A program made the position numbers and the translations under genes. From Holophagaceae bacterium (GTDB lineage: Bacteria; Acidobacteriota; Holophagae; Holophagales; Holophagaceae), in contig JANYLR010000105.1 in the NCBI GenBank assembly GCA_025363715.1, forward strand, positions 1 through 53,299: a stretch of 53,299 bases of DNA. Direction: 5' to 3'. The notes beneath the pieces were generated by a model. That model was not told the DNA's origin. It saw only the letters and a list, made by a program, of their open reading frames with translations, and did no database searches. Shown piece after piece: positions 9,394 through 16,416 of the stretch; position 1 is the first letter of the stretch, and every line of letters begins with the position of its first letter.

Positions 9394-11157
9394 ATGTCTC
9401 TCCTCCGTCCCGATCTGTCCGATCTGCCCGGCTACCAGCGGGCTTCCAAGCCGTCTTCAGCTCTGCGCCTGCACATGAACGAGGCGGCGGACGACTGGCC
9501 CGAGGCCGCCCGGGAGGCCCTGCTGGCACGGCTGCGCGACCTGCCCTTTCACCGGTACCCGGAACGCCAGGACGAGCTCACGACGCGTTTGCAGAAGCGC
9601 CTCGGCGCCCCCGAGGGGGGTCTGCTCCTGGGGCCCTCCTCCGGTGCCCTGCTGGATCTCGTGGCCATGGCGGGCCTCGGCGCCGGCGATGCCGTGGCCA
9701 TCCCCGATCCAGGCTTCAGCCTTTATCCCCTGCTGGTCCGGCGGCACGGCGGGCGCGTCCGATTGGTATCCCAGGGCACGGGTTTTCCGCTGGAACCCTG
9801 GTTCGCCGCCCTGGATTGCCGTCAGGTCTGGCTCACCCTGCCCAACAATCCCACCGGTGCCTGGGTTTCGCCCGCAGCCTTGGAGCCCCTGCTCGCAGCC
9901 GCCGCCGCCCGGCCGAAGCCGCCCCTCGTAGTGCTGGACGAGGCCTATGCTGAATTCGGAACGGCCACCCACCGCCTGGCCGTAGACCGCTATCCGAACG
10001 TGCTGCTGCTGCGCACCTTCAGCAAGGCCCTGGCCTCCGCCGCCTGGCGTCTGGGCTACCTGGTGGGCGATCCGGCCCTGATCGCGAAGCTCAGTACCCT
10101 CCAACTGCCCTACTCCCTGCCGGCGGCCAGCCTTGAAGCCCTGGATGTGGCCCTGGATTTCGCAGCCGACTTCGAGGCCGCGGTACGGGCAGTGCCCGAG
10201 CGCCGGGATCGCCTGTCCGCCGCGCTGTCGTCCCACCGGGCCGCCCCCAGCGCTGCCAACTTCCTCCACATTTCTCCGGATCCGGCGCAGGCATTGGAGG
10301 CCGCGGGCATGAAGGTGCGTCGCCTGCCCGGCACCGATGCCGCCCGGGTCAGTCTTCCCTCCGAGGCAGAATCCGCCCGCCTGGCCCTGGCCCTCGGCAC
10401 AACGCTGTCCGCAGCCTCGCCCCGGCCGCGACGGCGCCTGCTGGTGCTGGATATCGACGGCGTGCTCATCGACGCCGACCGCAGCTTCATGGAGGCCGTG
10501 GCCCGTGCCCTGGCCGAGCTGCGGCCCTTGCTGCCCTGGTCCGATGCGGTCTACATGACCTTCAAGCGGCTAGGCGGCTTCAACAACGATTTCCGGCTCG
10601 CCGCCGGCGCGCTGGCCTTAGCCGAGGCCTACGGCGATGTGGACCTCCAAGCGGTGATCGAGGGTACGGCGGGCAGGGGCTTCCCTGAGCTCGAGGCCCG
10701 CTTCCAGGCGCTGGAACCCACGGCGCAGGCCCTGGTGCAGAAACACTACGCCGACACGATTCAGTTGGAGCGGCCCCTGATTTCCCTCGCCGAACTCCGT
10801 GCCACTGGCCGCGATCTGGCCATCCTGACCGGACGGCCGCCGGAAGAACTGGTCCTCGCCTGGCAGGTGCTCGGCTTCGACCTGCCCGCGGTCTGCGACG
10901 CCGCGCCCCACCTCCGCAAGCCCGAGCCCGCAGGCCTGCTGCAGCTGGCGGACGCCTTCCGGGCCGAGGAGATCCTCTTTGTCGGCGATACCATCGACGA
11001 TGCCCGCTGCCTGCGGGCCGCCGCGACCTTGCGCCCCGAGCTCCAATGGCGCTTCGCAGCCCTGGGCCCCGACCGGGAACGCTTCGCCCTTCCCGATGAT
11101 CTGTCCACCGCCAGCCTGCGCGACCTTCTGCCATTACTGAATGAGGAGCTGCCATGA
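9394..11157 (+). CDS. hisC: Fused histidinol-phosphate aminotransferase and HAD-family phosphatase
   Basis: A 587-residue bifunctional protein. Residues about 1-340 are a HisC-type PLP aminotransferase: LPNNPTGAW, VLDEAYAEF, and the PLP lysine K211 in TFSKALAS. Residues about 347-585 form a HAD hydrolase with all four motifs: LDIDGV (D353, D355), T479 in LTGRP, K509 in LRKPEP and GDTIDD at 531-536. A cap-like insertion lies between motifs I and II. HisB in this operon is only the dehydratase and no other histidinol-phosphatase gene is present, so I infer that the HAD half dephosphorylates the product of the HisC half. The ATG at 9394 gives a normal HisC N-terminus; the longer upstream frame overlaps hisD. 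The stop overlaps hisB by ATGA. Confidence 0.93.
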   Translation: MSLLRPDLSDLPGYQRASKPSSALRLHMNEAADDWPEAAREALLARLRDLPFHRYPERQDELTTRLQKRLGAPEGGLLLGPSSGALLDLVAMAGLGAGDAVAIPDPGFSLYPLLVRRHGGRVRLVSQGTGFPLEPWFAALDCRQVWLTLPNNPTGAWVSPAALEPLLAAAAARPKPPLVVLDEAYAEFGTATHRLAVDRYPNVLLLRTFSKALASAAWRLGYLVGDPALIAKLSTLQLPYSLPAASLEALDVALDFAADFEAAVRAVPERRDRLSAALSSHRAAPSAANFLHISPDPAQALEAAGMKVRRLPGTDAARVSLPSEAESARLALALGTTLSAASPRPRRRLLVLDIDGVLIDADRSFMEAVARALAELRPLLPWSDAVYMTFKRLGGFNNDFRLAAGALALAEAYGDVDLQAVIEGTAGRGFPELEARFQALEPTAQALVQKHYADTIQLERPLISLAELRATGRDLAILTGRPPEELVLAWQVLGFDLPAVCDAAPHLRKPEPAGLLQLADAFRAEEILFVGDTIDDARCLRAAATLRPELQWRFAALGPDRERFALPDDLSTASLRDLLPLLNEELP

Positions 11158-11738
11158 GGACTGCCACCCTCCACCGCGCCACCGCCGAGACCAACGTACA
11201 GCTGACCCTCCACCTGGATGGCGGCGAGGCCCGCCTGGCCACGGGCCTGGCCTACTTCGATCACATGCTGATGCAGGTGGCGAAGCACGGCGGCTTCGGC
11301 CTCATCGTCGAGGCCAAGGGCGACCTGCCCGTGGACAGCCACCACCTGGTGGAGGACGTGGGCCTCTGCCTGGGCGATGCCCTGAAGGAGGCGCTGGGCG
11401 ACCGCGCTGGCCTGGCCCGCTTCGCCCACGCCTACGTGCCTCTGGATGAGGCGCTCGCCCGCGTGGTGGTCGATCTCTCCGGCCGGCCCTGGTGCGAGTT
11501 CCACGCGGATCTCCCGCCCGTGATCCTGGGCGATGGTTTCCAGGTGGAGATGGTCCGGGAATTCTTCATCGCCCTGGCCACCCGCGGCGGTCTCGCCATT
11601 CATGCCGATCTGGTGCGGGGGGTGAACACCCACCACAAGGTCGAGGCCCTGTTCAAGGCTCTGGCCCGCGCCCTCCGCCAGGCCACCCGCATCGAAGGCA
11701 CCGGCGTGCCCTCCACCAAGGGAACCCTCTCCGCATGA
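11154..11738 (+). CDS. hisB: Imidazoleglycerol-phosphate dehydratase
   Basis: Monofunctional HisB (IGPD, 194 aa), the manganese enzyme of step 6 of histidine synthesis. Motifs: FDHMLMQVAKHGGF, SHHLVEDVGLCLGDAL, and NTHHKVEALFKALARALRQA, which contain the two conserved metal-binding histidine pairs. It lacks the N-terminal HAD histidinol-phosphatase domain of the enterobacterial HisB; in this operon that activity is fused to HisC instead. The start overlaps the hisC stop and the stop overlaps the hisH start, both as ATGA. Confidence 0.97.
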   Translation: MRTATLHRATAETNVQLTLHLDGGEARLATGLAYFDHMLMQVAKHGGFGLIVEAKGDLPVDSHHLVEDVGLCLGDALKEALGDRAGLARFAHAYVPLDEALARVVVDLSGRPWCEFHADLPPVILGDGFQVEMVREFFIALATRGGLAIHADLVRGVNTHHKVEALFKALARALRQATRIEGTGVPSTKGTLSA

Positions 11739-12379
11739 GCTCTGCCCCCATCACCCTCATCGACTACGACGCCGGCAACCTGGCTTCGCTGGAAGGCGCC
11801 CTGGACCGTCTGGGGCTGGTCTATCAGCGCGCCGCCACCCCCGATCAGGCCGCCCTCAGCGGACCCATCGTGCTGCCGGGCGTGGGGCACTTTGAAGCCG
11901 CCCAGAGGTCACTGCGGGAGCGGGGCTGGTGGCGGGTGCTGCCCACCCTCGTGGCCGAAGGCCGCCCCCTGCTGGGCATCTGCCTGGGCCTGCAACTGCT
12001 GGCCGAGGGCAGCGAAGAAGCACCCAAGGCTACCGGCCTGGGGCTCATTCCCGGCATCGTGCGGCGCCTGGGACCGGGCGTGAAGGTGCCCCACATGGGC
12101 TGGAGCCAGGTGCGCCAGCACCGACCCCACCCGGCCCTGCCCGATCCTCCCCACGGGGGCTGGCTCTACTTCGTCCACAGCTATGCCCTCGAGCCCACTG
12201 CCGAGACCATCTTTCTGGCCGACCATGGCCGGCCCTTTTCCGCCATCGAGGCCCGGGGCACCGTCATGGGCTTCCAGCCCCACCCGGAGAAATCAGGACC
12301 AGCGGGCCTGTTCCTCCTCAAGTCCGCCCTCGCCTGGATGGGCTCAGCTACCCCCGATCTGGAGGTGCCATGCAACTGA
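11735..12379 (+). CDS. hisH: Imidazole glycerol phosphate synthase, glutaminase subunit
   Basis: HisH, the class I glutamine amidotransferase that channels ammonia to HisF. The oxyanion and nucleophile motifs are VLPGVGHF and LLGICLGLQLLAEGSE (catalytic Cys in GICLG). The His-Glu pair is in GFQPHPEKSG near residue 185. Length is 214 aa. I use the ATG at 11735, which overlaps the hisB stop as ATGA; the longer frame upstream lies inside hisB. It overlaps hisA by 10 bases. Confidence 0.97.
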   Translation: MSSAPITLIDYDAGNLASLEGALDRLGLVYQRAATPDQAALSGPIVLPGVGHFEAAQRSLRERGWWRVLPTLVAEGRPLLGICLGLQLLAEGSEEAPKATGLGLIPGIVRRLGPGVKVPHMGWSQVRQHRPHPALPDPPHGGWLYFVHSYALEPTAETIFLADHGRPFSAIEARGTVMGFQPHPEKSGPAGLFLLKSALAWMGSATPDLEVPCN

Positions 12380-13083
12380 TTCCAAGCCTCGACCTAATGT
12401 CAGGCCGTCTGGTGCGGCTGCGACACGGCGACCCCAAGCAGGCCACCTTCTACGACCTGGACACGGACGACTGGATCACCCAGCTGGCGGAGGCCGGGGC
12501 CCGGCGCATCCACCTCGTCGACCTGGACGGCGCCTTCGGGCGCCCCCGTCAGGGCCGGTTCACGGAATTTCCCGCTAAGCACCCAGAGATCCGCTTCCAG
12601 GTGGGCGGCGGCCTGCGGGACCGCGCGGCCATCGAAGAGGTTCTCGACCTGGGCTTCGACGCGGTGGTGGGCACCCTGGCCGTGGAACAGCCCACGGCCC
12701 TCAAGGGCCTCTCCGGCCAGCATGTCATCCTGGCCCTGGACCTCAAGGGCGACCGCATCGTGACCCGGGGCTGGCAGTCCCCCAGCGCCTGTGCCTCCAC
12801 GGATGTCTTCGAGGCGCTGCGGGTGCTCGGTTTCAGCCGCGCCCTGGTGACGGATGTGAGCCGCGACGGGACCCTGGAAGGGCCCGGCATCGAGGCTGCG
12901 GCCTGGGTGGCCAGCGAGGGTTTTCTGGTCCAGGCATCAGGCGGGGTGAAGGATATCGCCGATCTGGAACCGCTTTCCAGGGTGCCCGGCCTGGTGGGGG
13001 CCATCAGCGGCAAGGCCCTCATGGAGGGCTTCATCCTGCTGGACGACCCCCGCACCCGGGCGGCGCTGGAAGGAACCGCCTGA
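12370..13083 (+). CDS. hisA: ProFAR isomerase
   Basis: HisA, the beta/alpha-barrel isomerase converting ProFAR to PRFAR, the substrate of HisHF. The N-terminal LIPSLDLMSGRLVRL holds the catalytic Asp8-equivalent; LVTDVSRDGTLEGPG holds the second catalytic Asp. The phosphate loops QVGGGLR and ASGGVK are present. GGAGG at 12361-12365 lies 4 bases before the ATG at 12370 and inside hisH, so the genes overlap by 10 bases. The stop overlaps the hisF start as TGATG. Length 237 aa is typical. Confidence 0.97.
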   Translation: MQLIPSLDLMSGRLVRLRHGDPKQATFYDLDTDDWITQLAEAGARRIHLVDLDGAFGRPRQGRFTEFPAKHPEIRFQVGGGLRDRAAIEEVLDLGFDAVVGTLAVEQPTALKGLSGQHVILALDLKGDRIVTRGWQSPSACASTDVFEALRVLGFSRALVTDVSRDGTLEGPGIEAAAWVASEGFLVQASGGVKDIADLEPLSRVPGLVGAISGKALMEGFILLDDPRTRAALEGTA

Positions 13084-13835
13084 TGCCCGCCAAGCGCATC
13101 ATTCCCTGCCTCGACGTGAAAAATGGACGCGTGGTGAAGGGCATTCAGTTCAAGCAGCTCCGGGACCTCGGCCACCCGGTGGAACTGGCCCGTCGCTACG
13201 ACGCCGAAGGCGCCGACGAGCTGGTCTTCCTGGATATCGCCGCTTCGCTGGAGAACCGCGGCACTCGCGAAGCCTGGGTGCGCGAGGTGGCCCGCGAGCT
13301 GAGCATCCCCTTCACGGTAGGTGGCGGCGTTTCCAGCGTGGCGGATGCCAGGAGCCTCCTTCGCGCCGGCGCCGACAAGGTGGGCATCAACACCGCGGCC
13401 TCCCTGCGCCCGGCACTAGTCACCGAACTGGCCGATGCCTTCGGCCGGCAATGCGTGGTGGCGGCGGTGGACGTGAAGCGCGATGCGGCCCTGGGCTGGC
13501 GCGTCTACCTGAAGGGCGGCACCGAGCCCACGGACCGCTCGGCCATGGACTGGCTTTGGGAGCTGACCGACCTGGGTGCCGGCGAGATCCTGCTCACCTC
13601 CATGGACCGTGATGGCACCGGCGACGGCTTCGACGTGCAACTGCTGGAGAAGGCCGCGGCCCTGCCCATCCCCCTCATCGCCTCCGGTGGCGCGGGGCTC
13701 GAGATCCACTTCCTGGAGGCCCTGGAGCATGGTGCCGATGCCGTGCTGGCCGCCACGCTCTTCCACGAGGGCATCCTGCCCATCCCCCGTCTGAAGGCCT
13801 ACCTGGCCCAGAACGACATCTCCATACGGATTTGA
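13083..13835 (+). CDS. hisF: Imidazole glycerol phosphate synthase, cyclase subunit
   Basis: HisF, the barrel subunit that combines PRFAR with ammonia from HisH to give IGP and AICAR. The start IIPCLDVKNGRVVKG contains the catalytic Asp11-equivalent; LTSMDRDGTGDG contains the Asp130-equivalent; phosphate loops are TVGGGVS and ASGGAG. Length is 250 aa. Start and previous stop share a base (TGATG). Confidence 0.97.
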   Translation: MPAKRIIPCLDVKNGRVVKGIQFKQLRDLGHPVELARRYDAEGADELVFLDIAASLENRGTREAWVREVARELSIPFTVGGGVSSVADARSLLRAGADKVGINTAASLRPALVTELADAFGRQCVVAAVDVKRDAALGWRVYLKGGTEPTDRSAMDWLWELTDLGAGEILLTSMDRDGTGDGFDVQLLEKAAALPIPLIASGGAGLEIHFLEALEHGADAVLAATLFHEGILPIPRLKAYLAQNDISIRI

Positions 13836-13836
13836 C

Positions 13837-14460
13837 ATGGACTTCGATAGCCTCACCTTCGGCCCCGACGGACTCATCCCTGGCATCGTGCAGGATCGCG
13901 CCGGCGCGGTGCGCATGGTGGCCTGGCTCAACCGCGATGCGCTGCAGCGCACCCTCGACACGGGCTTCGTCACCTTCTGGAGCCGCTCGCGACAGGCCCT
14001 CTGGACCAAGGGCGAGAGCAGCGGGAACCGGCTCAAGCTCATCCAGATGCGCCCGGACTGCGATGCGGACGTGCTGCTCATCCTCGCGGATGCGGAAGGC
14101 CCCAGCTGCCACCGGGGCACGGAGACCTGCTTTGATGGCGAGCCGTGGCCCCCGACCCTGCCCTGGCTGGGCCGGTTGGAAGCGCTGTTGAAGTCCCGGA
14201 AAGCCAACGCAGACCTGGCTGGCAGCTACACCCAGAAGCTCTTCGCCCAGGGCGTGGACCGCATCGCCAAGAAGGTCGTGGAAGAGGCCGGAGAGGTGAT
14301 CCTCGCGGCGAAAAACGATGACAAGGAGGCCTTCATCGGCGAGGCGGCGGACCTGATCTTCCACCTGGACATGCTCTTGCTGGAGCGGGGGGCCAGCCTG
14401 CTGGACGTGGTAGAGGTGCTTCACCAGCGCCACGCCGAACGAACGGGAGGGACCGCCTGA
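13837..14460 (+). CDS. hisIE: Bifunctional phosphoribosyl-AMP cyclohydrolase / phosphoribosyl-ATP pyrophosphatase
   Basis: Steps 2 and 3 of histidine synthesis in one 207-residue protein. The HisI part (about 1-110) shows TFWSRSRQALWTKGESSGN, MRPDCDADVL and EGPSCHRGTETCF with the zinc-binding Cys residues. The HisE part (from about 120) shows AGSYTQKLF, RIAKKVVEEAGEVILAAK and EAADLIFHLDMLL, an all-alpha pyrophosphatase fold with the expected acidic clusters. It starts one base after the hisF stop and shares TGATG with hisZ. Confidence 0.97.
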   Translation: MDFDSLTFGPDGLIPGIVQDRAGAVRMVAWLNRDALQRTLDTGFVTFWSRSRQALWTKGESSGNRLKLIQMRPDCDADVLLILADAEGPSCHRGTETCFDGEPWPPTLPWLGRLEALLKSRKANADLAGSYTQKLFAQGVDRIAKKVVEEAGEVILAAKNDDKEAFIGEAADLIFHLDMLLLERGASLLDVVEVLHQRHAERTGGTA

Positions 14461-15446
14461 TGCCCGTCCGCACGCCCCACTTTCCCGATCTGCTCTTCGG
14501 CTCTGCGGCCCGCCTCCGCCACTGGGAAGGCGCCCTAATGGGCCTCCTCGCCAACCATGGCTACCGCGAGCTGCACCCCTCCCTGGTGCTGCGCGAAGCC
14601 ATCCCGGAAGGGGCCCTGCGCTTCTTCGACGGCGACGATCTGGTGGCTCTGCGCTGGGACTTCACCATGGCCCTGGCGGGTGTGCTGGCCCGGGGTTTCC
14701 CCGTGCCGCCGCCCCGGGTCTCCTACGCCGGTGCGGTGTTTCGCCGGCCGGCCCAGCCCTGGGAAGCCGTGGAGCGCTTCGAGGTGGGCTGCGAACGCAT
14801 CCAGCCCGAAGGTGAATCCTCCGAAGATGCCGATCTGGAGCTGGCCCAGCTGCTAATGGCCATACCGGGCGTCCTCGGCTTGAAGAGCGCCATCCTGCAC
14901 ATGGGCAACGCGGCCCTCGTCCGGCGGCCCCTCGAAGCGGAGGGCATCTTCGGGGACCTCGCCAAAGAAGTGGTGGCGGCCCTCTCCCGGCGGGCACCGC
15001 ACCGGGTGAAGGAGGTCCTGGATGGCCACCCCTCCGCCGCCCGCCTCGTGGCCCACGCCGAGGCTCTGCTGTCTGAACTCAATGGGCCCGGCACTCTGGG
15101 TGCCCTGGCCACCAGTCCCTATGCGGAGCTGCTGCACGAAGAGCGCCGGCACATGGAACTGACCCTCCGCTCGCTGCTGCCCATTCTGCCGCCCAACCTG
15201 GAGCTGCGCGTGGACCTGGCCGACGTCGCTGGGCTGGACTTCTACACCGGGCCCACCCTGCGTCTCTGGGCCCCGGGTGCCCAGCAGGAACTGGCCGCAG
15301 GTGGCCGCTACGACAGCCTGTTCCCGGGCCTGGGCCGCCCCTGGCAGGCCGCCGGTTTCTGCGTGCGGCTGTCCCGCCTCCTCGATCTGGCTGAAACCCG
15401 GCCCGACCTCTTCGAGTTGCCAGGAGTGTCTCCAAGCCATCGATAG
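14460..15446 (+). CDS. hisZ: ATP phosphoribosyltransferase regulatory subunit
   Basis: HisZ, a histidyl-tRNA-synthetase-like protein without aminoacylation function that activates the short form of HisG. Class II core signatures are VALRWDFTMALAGVLARGF and VSYAGAVFRRP followed by ERFEVGCERI; motif 3-like GGRYDSLFPGLG is near residue 282. At 328 aa it is short for the family. The last residues (GVSPSHR) are encoded inside the MITE-like element that begins at 15422, so the natural C-terminus was probably altered by that insertion. Presence of HisZ fits the short HisG downstream. Confidence 0.92.
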   Translation: MPVRTPHFPDLLFGSAARLRHWEGALMGLLANHGYRELHPSLVLREAIPEGALRFFDGDDLVALRWDFTMALAGVLARGFPVPPPRVSYAGAVFRRPAQPWEAVERFEVGCERIQPEGESSEDADLELAQLLMAIPGVLGLKSAILHMGNAALVRRPLEAEGIFGDLAKEVVAALSRRAPHRVKEVLDGHPSAARLVAHAEALLSELNGPGTLGALATSPYAELLHEERRHMELTLRSLLPILPPNLELRVDLADVAGLDFYTGPTLRLWAPGAQQELAAGGRYDSLFPGLGRPWQAAGFCVRLSRLLDLAETRPDLFELPGVSPSHR

Positions 15447-15692
15447 GGGCTGCGTTGATGTCAAAGGGTTTCCAGGCAAGGAAGTGGGCGAAGGGCGGTG
15501 CAGGCACACCGTTCAAGCCCGCTGACGCCGCATGGGAGCCCTTTGCCATCAACCCCATGGGCTGGGGCGGCAGCCGTCGGCAGGCTGTGTCAGGCTCCTC
15601 GACCTTGGGCCCACCAGGGCCATCGTCGCCTTCCTTGCCTCCCTCGGCTGGCGCCCCAGCGCAGCCCCCACCCATGACTTGGAGACACTCCT
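15422..15692. mobile_element. MITE-like element between hisZ and hisG
   Basis: Terminal inverted repeats AGGAGTGTCTCCAAG (15422-15436) and CTTGGAGACACTCCT (15678-15692) match perfectly over 15 bases, with CAT/ATG continuing the match after one mismatch. Inside is a second inverted pair, 15454-15468 and 15539-15553 (14 of 15 bases). Its left end (15436-15475) is similar to the reverse complement of the element at 16338-16416, so they are one family. There is no transposase. It breaks an otherwise overlapping operon, supplies the end of hisZ, and supplies GGAG at 15681-15684 as the likely Shine-Dalgarno for hisG. No clear target duplication is visible. Confidence 0.8.
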
Positions 15693-15693
15693 A

Positions 15694-16341
15694 ATGACCC
15701 ACTCAACGCTCCTCATCGCCTTCCCCAAGGGCCGTCTCGGGGATGAACTCGTTCCGAAGCTGGCGGGAACGCCCCTGGCGCTGGATGCCGAGGCCCTGAA
15801 ATCGCGGGTACTCCAGATTCCCACCGCGACTCCCGGTGTGGCTGTCCTGCTGCTCAAGGGGGCCGACCTGCCACGCTACGTGGCGGCGGGCGTGGCCTCC
15901 CTAGGCATCGTGGGCTCCGACACCCTGGACGAGATGGACATGGACCTGCTGGAGCTGGCGGACCTGGGCTTCGGCGCCTGCCGGCTGTCCCTGTGCGCCA
16001 AGGCTGGCGTCACTCTGGAGGCCCTGCGTGCCAAGCCCCACCTGCGGCTGGCCACCAAGTTCCCCAAGGCCACCGAAGCCTGGCTGTCCCGCGAAGACCT
16101 CACCGCCGAGCTGGTGCCCCTCAGCAGCAGCGCGGAGCTGGCGCCCCTGCTGGGCTTGGCGGATGCCATCGTGGACCTGGTCCAGACCGGTGGCACCCTA
16201 AAGGCGCACGGACTCGTGGAAACCGCCGTGCTGGGCCGCTCCTCCGCCCGCCTGGTGGCCGCCCGCGGCGCTTACCTCAGCGAGCCGGGACGCCTCCGGC
16301 CCCTGGCGGAGACACTCATCAAGGCCCTGGTGCAGGGCTAG
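15694..16341 (+). CDS. hisG: ATP phosphoribosyltransferase, short form
   Basis: Catalytic HisG of the short, HisZ-dependent type (215 aa): ATP plus PRPP gives phosphoribosyl-ATP, the first and feedback-regulated step. The N-terminus LIAFPKGRLGDELVPKL and the loop DLVQTGGTLKAHGL (PRPP-binding type) are typical; the C-terminal ACT-like regulatory domain of long HisG is absent. The ATG at 15694 has GGAG nine bases upstream, which lies in the right terminal repeat of the preceding element; a longer open frame upstream is just that element. The stop TAG at 16339-16341 is part of the CTAG that borders the next element. Confidence 0.96.
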   Translation: MTHSTLLIAFPKGRLGDELVPKLAGTPLALDAEALKSRVLQIPTATPGVAVLLLKGADLPRYVAAGVASLGIVGSDTLDEMDMDLLELADLGFGACRLSLCAKAGVTLEALRAKPHLRLATKFPKATEAWLSREDLTAELVPLSSSAELAPLLGLADAIVDLVQTGGTLKAHGLVETAVLGRSSARLVAARGAYLSEPGRLRPLAETLIKALVQG

Positions 16342-16416
16342 GAGCGTGTCCAAGTAATGAGTGGGAGCCCTTTGCCATCAATGCAGCCCCTATCGATTAC
16401 TTGGACACGCTCCTAG
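16338..16416. mobile_element. 79-bp MITE-like palindromic element between hisG and gabD
   Basis: Bases 16338-16358 (CTAGGAGCGTGTCCAAGTAAT) are the exact reverse complement of 16396-16416. The interior (16363-16395) matches, inverted, the left end of the element at 15422-15692. The outer CTAG on each side may be a target duplication: the left copy provides the hisG stop TAG and the right copy, read on the minus strand, provides the gabD stop TAG. The stem lies exactly between two convergent genes and could work as a bidirectional transcription stop. Confidence 0.85.
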
